Assembly: GCA_002347035.1 (NCBI GenBank)
Contig: DEAM01000004.1
Coordinates: 35,153 to 99,152, forward strand
Source of the DNA: Gemmatimonadales bacterium UBA2982
Lineage (GTDB): Bacteria; Gemmatimonadota; Gemmatimonadetes; Longimicrobiales; Gaopeijiaceae
Reading direction: 5' to 3'
DNA length: 64,000 bases
Shown: one piece after another, positions 52,993 through 61,017 of the stretch
Position numbering within the stretch: the stretch's first letter is position 1
Layout of the letters: each line of letters opens with the position of its first letter
Made by a program: the position numbers and the translations under genes
Notes under the pieces: model-generated
Database searches by the model: none
The model's input: the letters and a program-made list of their open reading frames with translations, nothing else
What the model was told of the DNA's origin: nothing

Positions 52993-54075
52993 TTAGTTGT
53001 CGCGCACGTACTTCACCAGCTGCCGTGGTCCTACTTCGGCTCCGTAGATGTTACCTAGCCGGTCTGCAGCTACTCCCTCGGCTGCACTGGTGCCGCCTGG
53101 ATTTTGGTCAGGATCAGGAATGAAGTACCGGACATGTCCTGTTATTGCACTGCCTACACGAATCCCACGCTGCCAGCCTGGGTTGGATGTGGCGCTAGAC
53201 TCAGAGTCAGCCGCGTAAAGAACGTCGTTGTCATCAATAAAGATTCCGCTCAAACGACCGAACTGTTTCCACTCAGTTACGAACGTCCCGTCCTGCTCGA
53301 AAATCTGTATGCGCACGTTCCCACGATCGGCGACAAAGAGACGACCCTGTGAGTCAAAAGCTAGGCTGTGCGGAGTGCGAAATTCACCTGGTGCTGTACC
53401 GATACGACCCCACGACTCTAGGAACCGCCCAGTGCGGTCAAATTTCGCTACTCGTGAAACGGTACTCAGGTCCGCATTGGCACCCTGGCCTCCGTGGCCA
53501 TCAGCGACGTAGATGTCGCCATTCGGACCGACGATTACATCGTTTGGTTGATTCAAAAGGGCCCCTGTCCCGTCACCCGCAACCCCTGGCGTACCGAGCG
53601 TCAACAGCACCTCACCCTCAGGGCTGAACTTATATACTGCGTGACCCTTTCCTGCCGCGTTTGGATTCTGAGCAAGTTCGGCGGCTGAGGCGGCTCTGGC
53701 GTCCGCGATCCAAACGTTGCCTTGGTCGTCAACGTCGATCCCATGAGGCCAAATTATCATCCCGCCGCCAAAACTGGTCAGGATATTCCCGTCCTGGTCA
53801 TACTTGATGACCGGATCAGCATTTGAAGTCGCGCAGCTATTGGATGAACAACGCTCAGCCACCCATATAGATGTGCCGTCAGGATCAATATCAACGGCGC
53901 TGGTTGCACCCCACTCCCGCCCATCCGGAAGGGGGAAAAAATCATTAACCGTTTGGTACGGATTCGGATGCTCGTTCATCGGATATACGGACAGCTGCGC
54001 ATCAAGCTGACCGCCCCACAAGATGCCGGCACCTACCAGAACGGTGGCAGCCCAGCGGACACCTACATGATCCAT
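52993..54075 (-). CDS. Secreted NHL-repeat propeller protein (peptidyl-amidoglycolate-lyase-like)
   Basis: 360 residues with a signal peptide (ATVLVGAGILWGGQLDAQ) and NHL repeats: WPHGIDVDDQGNVWIADA, QPNDVIVGPNGDIYVADGHG, TPHSLAFDSQGRLFVADRGNVRIQIF and LSGIFIDDNDVLYAADSE. This resembles the PAL half of peptidylglycine amidation enzymes, but no PHM domain is present and activity is unproven. The ATG has GGAG 5 bases upstream. It is closest in architecture to the gene at 57659. Confidence 0.83.
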   Translation of the reverse strand: MDHVGVRWAATVLVGAGILWGGQLDAQLSVYPMNEHPNPYQTVNDFFPLPDGREWGATSAVDIDPDGTSIWVAERCSSNSCATSNADPVIKYDQDGNILTSFGGGMIIWPHGIDVDDQGNVWIADARAASAAELAQNPNAAGKGHAVYKFSPEGEVLLTLGTPGVAGDGTGALLNQPNDVIVGPNGDIYVADGHGGQGANADLSTVSRVAKFDRTGRFLESWGRIGTAPGEFRTPHSLAFDSQGRLFVADRGNVRIQIFEQDGTFVTEWKQFGRLSGIFIDDNDVLYAADSESSATSNPGWQRGIRVGSAITGHVRYFIPDPDQNPGGTSAAEGVAADRLGNIYGAEVGPRQLVKYVRDN

Positions 54076-54226
54076 GGTTGCTCCTTAGACTAATTCGCCA
54101 CGTACTGACCTGAAGTAGTCAGGGTTAGACGAACTCGGAAAGGTCGTTTTTCACCCTGAACGTACAGGGCGCCGCGCAGACCCGGCAAGCGATCCATCAA
54201 ACTCCAAACCCACAGAGCGTCCGGCC

Positions 54227-54898
54227 TTACTCAAAGAAGGTAGCAATTTCCCTTAAGGGCTTCTTCTTGATTACTGGCACCTTGGCTTCTGGTTCTGGAT
54301 AACCCACAACAAGGATGAGAAAAGGGCGCTCACGATCAGGACGATCTAAGATCTCATTCAAAAACCTCATCGGTGAGGGGGTGTGTGTCAGAGTCACCAG
54401 CCCGGCCAAGTGAAGGGCTGTTATAAGCACACCAGTCGCAATCCCTACCGACTCATTGACATAATACTTCTTAGCGGTGGTCCCATCATGCATAACGCCG
54501 GCGCTCTCCGCAAAAATCACGATCAGCCAAGGAGCTGTGTCTAGGAACGGCTTATTGTCATTAGTGCCAAGGTGCTCAAGCGCCTCGAGCCACTGCTGTG
54601 GTGCTCGATGTTCGTAGAAGGCGCGTTCCTCTTCCTCGGCCGCTTCGCGGATCTCATGCTTCAAATCTCGATTCCCAACTACGACAAAGTGCCAGGGTTG
54701 TTGATTAGCCCCGCTTGGGGCTGTACCTGCGGCCAGTAGGCAATCCTCGATCACGTCTCTGGGCACCCCACGAGAGGAAAAGTCCCGGACCGTCCGACGA
54801 CGTCGCATCGTTGTTAGAAATGTCTGGGCTGCTCTTTGCATCTCCTCAAGCGGCAACTCACGGTATTCTGTGAGCGCTGTGAAACTTGGCTGTGCCAT
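54227..54898 (-). CDS. Nitroreductase-fold flavoprotein, iodotyrosine-deiodinase-like
   Basis: 223-residue FMN protein. FMN-binding pieces: RRRRTVRDFSSRGVP, AAGTAPSGANQQPWHFVVV, TLTHTPSPMRF and VGYPEPEAKVPV. The active-site lid carries E91, Y95 (EEEERAFYE) and K116 (NKPFLD), equivalent to the Glu-Tyr-Lys trio that binds halotyrosine in mammalian IYD. This suggests reductive dehalogenation or a related substrate; the native substrate is unknown. It starts two bases after the upstream secreted protein gene. Confidence 0.85.
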   Translation of the reverse strand: MAQPSFTALTEYRELPLEEMQRAAQTFLTTMRRRRTVRDFSSRGVPRDVIEDCLLAAGTAPSGANQQPWHFVVVGNRDLKHEIREAAEEEERAFYEHRAPQQWLEALEHLGTNDNKPFLDTAPWLIVIFAESAGVMHDGTTAKKYYVNESVGIATGVLITALHLAGLVTLTHTPSPMRFLNEILDRPDRERPFLILVVGYPEPEAKVPVIKKKPLREIATFFE

Positions 54899-54900
54899 CC

Positions 54901-55440
54901 TCAGCGGAGCAGCTGAATGTAAAGCTCGACGAACGAGTTCGTGCTAGCCGTATGTCGCATAATCTCGTCTGGAAGTAGTCCCAGAGAATCCGAGAGGACT
55001 CTAACGTTCACAAGCGTAATGATGTCATCGCCTGTCAACGAAATGTTAGACCACTCGGATACAGGCACCTGCCCAAACCGTTCGTAAATATCCGTAAGAG
55101 AGCCTGCAGCTGCCGGGTCACTTAGCGGCACGTGGAGCACTTGTCCTCCGATCCTGTACCTCTCCGCTAACTCCGTCAAACTTCTACCTGACTGGCGAAG
55201 CGCTACCAGGGCCTCCGGAGATATCCCTGAGCGACGGGCCATAAAGAGAATCACAGCAATTTCTTCTGTGGGTAGTTCCCAGTGCCCCAGGATAGCAATC
55301 TCCTCTTCGGGAAGTTCGAAGTATCGAGCAACTGCACTACGGTACGAGCGCTCTGCCCAGGTAAGATCCTGGGCCTCCACGCTGGTCGCTAAGAGAGCGG
55401 CAGCCACCATTAGGAGAACAATGCGTGTGTTGGGAACCAC
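54901..55440 (-). CDS. Secreted protein, function unknown
   Basis: 179 residues with a signal peptide (LLMVAAALLATSVEAQ). The mature part is mostly helical: SYRSAVARYFELPEEEIAIL, EEIAVILFMARRSGISPEALVALRQSGRSLTELAERY. The early acidic motif FELPEEEIAIL followed by WELPTEEIAVIL is a short internal repeat. No family is recognised. The GTG start has AGAGAGG upstream. The IYD-like gene follows with a 2-base gap, so the two are probably co-transcribed. Confidence 0.65.
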   Translation of the reverse strand: MVPNTRIVLLMVAAALLATSVEAQDLTWAERSYRSAVARYFELPEEEIAILGHWELPTEEIAVILFMARRSGISPEALVALRQSGRSLTELAERYRIGGQVLHVPLSDPAAAGSLTDIYERFGQVPVSEWSNISLTGDDIITLVNVRVLSDSLGLLPDEIMRHTASTNSFVELYIQLLR

Positions 55441-55603
55441 CTCAACCTCTCTCAGGCTCAGTCTTATCCAATTCTGGTTCGATGCGCGCTTCGAGACCAG
55501 GTACTAACCACACAGAGATCAGAAAATCCAATGAATATGCAGTTTTTATAAGGAAATATGGCTTCCAAACTGTCAGTGTGACCCTGAACTAAGGCTGAAA
55601 ACC

Positions 55604-55618
55604 TGGCACGACTCTTGA
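55604..55618 (+). promoter_or_regulatory. Candidate sigma-54-type promoter
   Basis: TGGCAC-GACTC-TTGAA, compared with the sigma-54 consensus TGGCAC-N5-TTGCA: the -24 element is exact and the spacing is correct; the -12 element has A in place of C. It lies about 55 bases upstream of the small STAS-like gene ATG. The upstream activator site was not identified. Confidence 0.4.
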
Positions 55619-55672
55619 AACAGAATGTCCCGTACCTCTCGGGGATAAACCAGCTAACCAGAGGAGGTAGTC

Positions 55673-55954
55673 ATGAATGAGAACCTTCGGGACAGATCTC
55701 TGAAGACACAGACATGCCCTCAAAAGAAAACCACCGAGGGCCATTCTTGTGGCCACATTGTGTTTGACTTTGCCGGCTTAGAACAACCTGAACTTTGCGA
55801 CTTGTCACTGATAATCACGGCCCGACTACAGTTTCCACCCACTGAGAGCGTTTGGGTAAGGTCACTGCCCCAAAAAACGGAGAGAATCCTTTGGCTTTGC
55901 CGGTTACATCACCTGTTCAGACACTACCCGACAGGCTCATATGAGCTGAACTAA
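55673..55954 (+). CDS. Small STAS-like protein
   Basis: 93 residues. An AGGAGG site lies 6 bases before the ATG. The segment HIVFDFAGLEQPELCDLSLIITARLQFPPTES resembles the DLSGVxxPSLxDLxLLxTA core of STAS/anti-anti-sigma-type domains, but the family phospho-serine is not clear. Three N-terminal-half cysteines and a CGH motif are present. It sits alone between the secreted-protein gene and the M28 gene, opposite in direction to both. The rest of the gap 55441-55672 holds only the candidate sigma-54 promoter and the ribosome site. Confidence 0.6.
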   Translation: MNENLRDRSLKTQTCPQKKTTEGHSCGHIVFDFAGLEQPELCDLSLIITARLQFPPTESVWVRSLPQKTERILWLCRLHHLFRHYPTGSYELN

Positions 55955-55985
55955 TGTCCTCGTTAGAGGACGTCTTACAACTGCA

Positions 55986-57530
55986 TCACTGAGAGCGGTC
56001 TGATACGATCCTAGCATAACTTTCAGGATTCCACGTCGGCCGCTCTTCAGCATTGCCGACTTCAATACCTAGGTAATAGATCAGCTTAGCAACGCGTGCC
56101 GCCTTTTCGGCATCAATCCGATCTACCTCATCGTCTCTACCGTGATAATCGTCGTGCGTACCATTGAAGAAGAAGAGGACCGGCACACCTTTTCGAGCGA
56201 AATTGTAGTGATCAGAACGCCGATAGAAGTTTTCTTCAGGCCATAGATCATCAATAGCCGTCATGCCCAACTCTGGATGCTGACTATTCACCCGCTCCAA
56301 AGTCACGCCTAGATCAGAATGCTCCTTACCAATCGCCACGATCGTGTCAGTCCAGTTTCGGGCAACCATGTCGATGTTAAGGTTTGCAACGATCCCCTCA
56401 GTCGGCACTGAGGGATGGTCAGCGTAATATTCGCTCCCCCACAACCCTTTCTCCTCCCCACTCACTAGTAAGAAAATCATGGAGCGTCGGGGTGACTCTG
56501 GGAGCACCGCCATAGCCTCAGCAATTTCAACCACCGCAACCGTCCCCGAAGCGTCGTCATCGGCCCCGTTGAAAATTGAATCCCCGTTTTGATCAGGCGA
56601 TCCAATTCCAACGTGATCCATGTGGGCTGAAAAGACGATGTATTCATCTTTCAAAACCGGGTCGCTTCCTTCGAGAATCCCAACCACATTGGGAGCCCTA
56701 ATCTCAGCCTCGTCCATCACCTGAGTGAGTGTAAAAGTTATCTCAGGCCCTGGGTCAACTCTCAACTCGTCGCTTTCCCGGGCCCGTAGAGCATCGAGAT
56801 CGATGTCCCGTCCCCTAAGGAGTGCATCGAGCGAGGCATTCCTAAGCAGCATGATCGGACGGAAAGTGCCACCCGTTGGCACCTGCTCGACCCAACCTCT
56901 AGTAACCTGGGGAGCGAGGACTTGTGCGGCATTTCCATCCCATATTGCCTGATCCATAGACGTTGTTAGCAATACTGAAGCCGCACCTGCGTTACGAACC
57001 GCGATTCCTCTCTGAAACATGCTCTGATTAAGTGTCCCTTCATCCTCACCGAACACTACAACTGCATGCTTATCTCGCACCACACCATTGGCCAGACCCT
57101 GCGAAACATTAGCTGAACCGGAAACCAAAACGAGTTCCCCCGTCGCCTCGCCGTCTATAGGGGGACCCATCAGAGGAATGATGTCCCGACCATATGCTAA
57201 GCCAGCTGAGCTACCCCTTAAAGTGGACCGGTTGCGATCGACGATAAGTGTACGGAGAGGGTAGCTCTGGATGTATTCGCCATCGTCTCCGCCACCACGC
57301 AACCCAAGCCTTTGAAATTCAGATGCAATCCACCTTGCTGTTTTGTTTAGACCCTCGCTGGGAGTGTCACGTCCCTGCATGGAATCATGGGCGATAATTC
57401 CTACACGCTCTATATAATCGGCCTCTGTTATTGTCCGGACAGCTTGTTCGATACCAGCCTGCTGCGCTGCAAGTGAGGCAGGCATCATCATCACAACCAG
57501 TGTTGCGATCCAAAACACCTTTATTCTCAT
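55986..57530 (-). CDS. Secreted M28-family metallopeptidase with PA domain
   Basis: About 514 residues from the ATG at 57530 (CGGGAG upstream). Signal peptide (FWIATLVVMMMPASLAAQ); N-terminal SMQGRDTPSEGLNKTARWIASEFQRLGL; an inserted PA domain (near residues 125-240); then metal ligands in FSAHMDHVG, NGADDDASGT, VSGEEKGLWGSEYY and the late FRR-SDHYNFARKGVP. A bacterial aminopeptidase/carboxypeptidase-type enzyme. The frame is open to 57575 but those codons lack a ribosome site. Confidence 0.9.
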   Translation of the reverse strand: MRIKVFWIATLVVMMMPASLAAQQAGIEQAVRTITEADYIERVGIIAHDSMQGRDTPSEGLNKTARWIASEFQRLGLRGGGDDGEYIQSYPLRTLIVDRNRSTLRGSSAGLAYGRDIIPLMGPPIDGEATGELVLVSGSANVSQGLANGVVRDKHAVVVFGEDEGTLNQSMFQRGIAVRNAGAASVLLTTSMDQAIWDGNAAQVLAPQVTRGWVEQVPTGGTFRPIMLLRNASLDALLRGRDIDLDALRARESDELRVDPGPEITFTLTQVMDEAEIRAPNVVGILEGSDPVLKDEYIVFSAHMDHVGIGSPDQNGDSIFNGADDDASGTVAVVEIAEAMAVLPESPRRSMIFLLVSGEEKGLWGSEYYADHPSVPTEGIVANLNIDMVARNWTDTIVAIGKEHSDLGVTLERVNSQHPELGMTAIDDLWPEENFYRRSDHYNFARKGVPVLFFFNGTHDDYHGRDDEVDRIDAEKAARVAKLIYYLGIEVGNAEERPTWNPESYARIVSDRSQ

Positions 57531-57658
57531 AAGTCTCCCGGGGCGGTGATCGGCCCCAAAGTTAGCAATCGCCATTCGGTTTTTTATACCAACTCATCCA
57601 GTGACCCAAAGGAAACCCTGAGCCCCGAACCTTTCGACAAGGCAGGTACGAGTTCGGC

Positions 57659-58756
57659 CTACCTCACCTTGACATACTTCCTGAGTTCCTGTGGACGAGG
57701 TTCTCCAGCGTAAATACTTCCATCCCGGTCGACCGTTAGAGACTCTGCTCCACTTCCTCCCTGTGTAATCGGCGGATTATCGCCAGTATCGAGTATGAAG
57801 TGTTCAACCCAGCCAGTCTCAACGTCCCCTATCCTGATACCCTTCTCCCAACCTGGATTCTGAGTCATATCCGACTCGGAATCAGCTACGTAGATCGTAC
57901 CATCACCATCGATCCAGATGTCACTCGGCATCCCAAATTGTGTCCACGTTGATAGGTGGACACCCTCTTGGTCGAAGATGACAATACGCTTATTCCCACG
58001 GTCAGCTACGAAGATTCTTCCACTGGGGTCCATCGCTATGGCGTGTGGTCCCATGAGTTGTCCGGGCCCGTATCCAGTACCAGCGAACGCCTTGATGAAC
58101 GTGCCGTCCGGGGAATACTTCACGATGCGATTGTTGCCGCCTGCATTGTGGCCATCAGCGACAAAAATGTCGCCATTGGCGGCTGTGATGACATCGCTAG
58201 GGGCAGTGAGATGGTTGGGTCCATCACCCGAGACACCCGCTTCTCCGAGGGTCATGAGAAGCTCGCCTTGTGGTGAGAACTTGAAAACCTGGTGCCCAAA
58301 AGCTTGGCCCGATGGAGATTCGCCACCACCAGCCTCAGTCACCCACACATTACCTTCCCTATCCACATGGAGGCCATGGGGCCATGCAAACATTCGACTC
58401 CCAAACTCCGTCACAACATTACCCTGCGGGTCAAACCGGACTATAGGATCTAGATCTGATTCATCGCAGTACGTCTGGCTCCCACGTGGCGTTCCGTCGT
58501 CTCCGCATCTGATAATCGCCCAGAGGTGTTCACCGTCTGCATCAATGTTGACACCACCTGGAGACCCCATCGCTCTGCCACCGGGCATCTTTGCCCAACC
58601 TTGTCCAATCAGTCCCGGGCCAGTGCCTGCCTGAAGACCGTCAGCTGGCCGATATGGATTTCTTCCCGACTGCGCCTGTGCATTAAAAGAGAGCACCGTG
58701 AGGGCTAGCATCGCACCTAACAGTGGGACATACAGGTTCATCATTGGCTTAATCAT
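57659..58756 (-). CDS. Secreted NHL-repeat propeller protein (paralogue)
   Basis: 365 residues with a signal peptide (LLGAMLALTVLSFNAQAQ). NHL repeats: GGVNIDADGEHLWAI, WPHGLHVDREGNVWVTEA, APSDVITAANGDIFVADGHN, GPHAIAMDPSGRIFVADRGNKRIVIF and SDIWIDGDGTIYVADSE. The blade order and Cys-containing insert (CGDDGTP...YCDES) parallel the gene at 52993 (CSSNSCA), so the two are paralogues. AAGGAAG precedes the ATG. Confidence 0.83.
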   Translation of the reverse strand: MIKPMMNLYVPLLGAMLALTVLSFNAQAQSGRNPYRPADGLQAGTGPGLIGQGWAKMPGGRAMGSPGGVNIDADGEHLWAIIRCGDDGTPRGSQTYCDESDLDPIVRFDPQGNVVTEFGSRMFAWPHGLHVDREGNVWVTEAGGGESPSGQAFGHQVFKFSPQGELLMTLGEAGVSGDGPNHLTAPSDVITAANGDIFVADGHNAGGNNRIVKYSPDGTFIKAFAGTGYGPGQLMGPHAIAMDPSGRIFVADRGNKRIVIFDQEGVHLSTWTQFGMPSDIWIDGDGTIYVADSESDMTQNPGWEKGIRIGDVETGWVEHFILDTGDNPPITQGGSGAESLTVDRDGSIYAGEPRPQELRKYVKVR

Positions 58757-59030
58757 TATGAAACTTCCTTCTCAAATCGGGTCGGGAGTGCCTTTACTCT
58801 CCAGGTTCGTCCCCACTGGAAACGAGCAAATAATGTAAAACTCCGCTAAGCCGCCAGGGCGGACCAACAAACTGAAATCGATTATTACTCGTACCCTGCT
58901 GTATGCACAGGTTCTGAAAAATATGCCAAGCTTCGCTCTCGATCCCATTCGCGCCTAGCTTGAGCTTCCGAGTTGGTACCTTCAACACCCTAGCGTACCA
59001 GAGATATCAGCCGAATCAAGGAAGCTGGGC
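58757..59030. other. Intergenic gap between divergent genes
   Basis: Separates the NHL gene (minus) from the alpha/beta hydrolase (plus). A 64-residue minus-strand frame (58794-58988) shows no signal peptide, ribosome site or recognisable motif and is not annotated. Promoters for both flanking genes should be here; none was identified. Confidence 0.35.
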
Positions 59031-60182
59031 ATGACATGCCTTTTAAGTAGTGTGAATTCAGAAAGAATAGCCATCACGGCCTTAACTGCTTTGGTTACCG
59101 GGATGCTTCCCGCAGAAACCAAGAGCCAGGAGAGTCTGGCTATCGATCATTATGTTGCAGTCACTTCTATGGTGCCTTCAATCGAGGGACAGGCAGCCCG
59201 CCTTTACGTTCGTGAGAGAGTCCTCCCGGGCATTGCTTTGCGGTCGCATGGCATGGAGAACCGCGTAGTAGTGTTTGTCCACGGAGCCGGCACACCAGCT
59301 GAAGTTGCGTTTGATGCACCCGGTGCAAGCTGGATGGAATATCTTGCCAATGCTGGCTATGACACCTTTTCCATGGATATGACAGGATACGGCCGTTCTA
59401 CTCGTCCAACAGCGATGAATGACCCCTGCAATCTATCCAGAGCGCAGCAGGAGGATCTCGTGCCTGCACTCCTAGAAGCACCTTGTGATCCTAGCTACAG
59501 CTTCTCGGTCACAACCATAGAGTCTGACTGGCATGATTTAGACGCTGTAGTGGACTATGTAAGAGCCATGCGCCAAGTGGAGCAGGTTCATCTAATAGCT
59601 TGGTCGCTTGGAGGGCCACGCGCTGGAGGATACACAGCCCGTCATCCAGATAAGGTTTCCAGCCTTACTCTGCTCTCCCCGGCGTACAGTCGGAATAGGC
59701 AAACAGAGCGGCCAACTGCGATTCCTGCTTCTGGCCCCGCAATGACAAAGCAGTCCCGCGCCGACCTCGTGGCTCTATGGAACCGACAGACCCCTTGTGA
59801 GGGTCAATACGATCAAGAAATCTTAAGGTCGGTCTGGAAGGCTATGCTGGAATCAGACCCTGTCGGAGCTACGTGGGGAACGGGTGTGCGACGAGCTCCA
59901 AGGGTTACGACATGGGGCTGGAACCGATCAGAAGTCTCCCGGCAAAGGACACCGATGCTACTCGTGGCACCAGCCACTGATAGCCAAGTATCACCGGAGC
60001 GTGTGGCCGAGTTGTTCGACGACATAGGATCAACTAAAAAGATTCTTCTCGATCTCGCTTGCTCCTCACACAATGCTATGTGGGAAATGAATCGAGACCT
60101 GCTGTTCCGGGCATCCCTCGAGTGGCTTAGCGAAGGCACGGTTGAGGGAATCGAGAGCGGAAAGATATCTCTGGGGAGGTAG
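59031..60182 (+). CDS. Secreted alpha/beta-hydrolase
   Basis: 383 residues with an N-terminal hydrophobic segment (ITALTALVTGMLPA). Fold motifs: VVFVHGAGTPAEV (oxyanion region), MDMTGYGRSTRP, nucleophile Ser in IAWSLGGPRAGGY, an acid in ATDSQVSPE and the His in CSSHNAMWE. It probably hydrolyses an ester; the substrate is unknown. It is convergent with the MarR gene (27-base gap). Confidence 0.82.
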   Translation: MTCLLSSVNSERIAITALTALVTGMLPAETKSQESLAIDHYVAVTSMVPSIEGQAARLYVRERVLPGIALRSHGMENRVVVFVHGAGTPAEVAFDAPGASWMEYLANAGYDTFSMDMTGYGRSTRPTAMNDPCNLSRAQQEDLVPALLEAPCDPSYSFSVTTIESDWHDLDAVVDYVRAMRQVEQVHLIAWSLGGPRAGGYTARHPDKVSSLTLLSPAYSRNRQTERPTAIPASGPAMTKQSRADLVALWNRQTPCEGQYDQEILRSVWKAMLESDPVGATWGTGVRRAPRVTTWGWNRSEVSRQRTPMLLVAPATDSQVSPERVAELFDDIGSTKKILLDLACSSHNAMWEMNRDLLFRASLEWLSEGTVEGIESGKISLGR

Positions 60183-60208
60183 GCTAATACGCTCTCCTCA
60201 TCCTGGGC

Positions 60209-60691
60209 TCAAAGACCCTCCGTGCCTTCCGTCAAAGATCGTATATAGTCACTCCCTTGAGCTACGAGTCCATCAGCTGCGTCTGCAAGCAAAGCAAGCC
60301 CCCTAACAACCAACCGCCGCTCCTCCCCGCTGAGGCTAGTCAGCATTGCCTCAACCCTGCCTGGATCGAGCACTCTCAACGCCTCCCGAATCCTGCTGCC
60401 GGACTCAGTAAGCAGCACGTTCATTACCCGTCGGTCCTCCGGGTCACGCTCTCGAGATATGAATCCAGCCTCTAAAAGCCGCTTGAGATTAAGCGACATC
60501 GTCGAAGCGGTGACCCCCATGTATTCGGCTAGTTCAGTAACCATCGTAGGATCAGTCGAATGCAATTGGCTTAAAATTCGAGCTTGACCTTCCGTTAGTA
60601 GCCTTCCACTAACAGAATCCCGGACCAGGGTCACCCGGCAGGCGAATTGGATGCGAGGAAGGGCGCTGAGTACAGTTTCAATGTCAGACAT
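60209..60691 (-). CDS. MarR-family transcriptional regulator
   Basis: 160 residues. Winged helix: LTEGQARILSQLHSTDPTMVTELAEYMGVTASTMSLNLKRLLEAGFISRERDPEDRRVMNVLLTESG, with the wing Asp-Arg typical of MarR. The ATG at 60691 is 16-30 bases from a palindromic site that overlaps the likely promoter, suggesting autorepression. Ligand unknown. Confidence 0.92.
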   Translation of the reverse strand: MSDIETVLSALPRIQFACRVTLVRDSVSGRLLTEGQARILSQLHSTDPTMVTELAEYMGVTASTMSLNLKRLLEAGFISRERDPEDRRVMNVLLTESGSRIREALRVLDPGRVEAMLTSLSGEERRLVVRGLALLADAADGLVAQGSDYIRSLTEGTEGL

Positions 60692-60697
60692 AACACA

Positions 60698-60728
60698 ATA
60701 TAATACTTTGATTAGTCAAATCAATATA
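60698..60728 (-). promoter_or_regulatory. MarR promoter with overlapping palindrome
   Basis: TTTGA-TTAG-TCAAA at 60707-60720 is a perfect 5-base inverted repeat around a 4-base centre. On the minus strand TTGATT (a -35-like hexamer) and TATATT (a -10-like hexamer) are 16 bases apart and flank or overlap this palindrome. This arrangement fits a MarR operator that blocks its own promoter. Confidence 0.5.
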
Positions 60729-60962
60729 TTTTATCACTATAATATATGGGACTTAGATACAACAAAAAGCTTGGCAGTAATGGGTTTTTGTGAGCCATAG
60801 GATCCCCTTGAACGCGTGACATATGATCAAAAGATCGGGGACCGTCATTGATCCTTAATGGTCCAAGAAGTCTCTCCAGAGAGGGCAATCGCCATGGCGC
60901 GGAGGGTTTCGGCCCCAATTGCGCCTACCAGCTTATACCTGAACCTACCCTGAACCTAAAAC

Positions 60963-61001
60963 GCAGAAACGCCGTCCCTTTATCCGAGACGGCGTTTCTG
61001 C
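60963..61001 (-). terminator. Intrinsic terminator of copper-protein gene
   Basis: A perfect 14-base-pair stem (60963-60976 with 60988-61001) and 11-base loop, 16 bases past the stop codon at 61018. On the minus strand the stem ends in GTTTTAGG, a short U-run. Confidence 0.85.
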
Positions 61002-61017
61002 ACGATTACCCTAATTT

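Larger units (their letters stand above)
60692..61017. other. Gap between MarR gene and copper-protein gene
   Basis: 326 bases. The left end (60692-60760) is AT-rich and holds the MarR promoter and palindrome; the right end holds the terminator of the copper-protein gene (60963-61001). The middle shows no gene. Confidence 0.5.

Noticed and set aside
57624..57657. Imperfect CCGAAC/GTTCGG inverted repeat after the NHL gene as a terminator
   Set aside because: Only six paired bases around a long loop, and no clear U-run after it on the minus strand.
58794..58988. 64-residue minus-strand frame between divergent genes
   Set aside because: No ribosome site, family motif or signal peptide; it occupies the expected promoter region.
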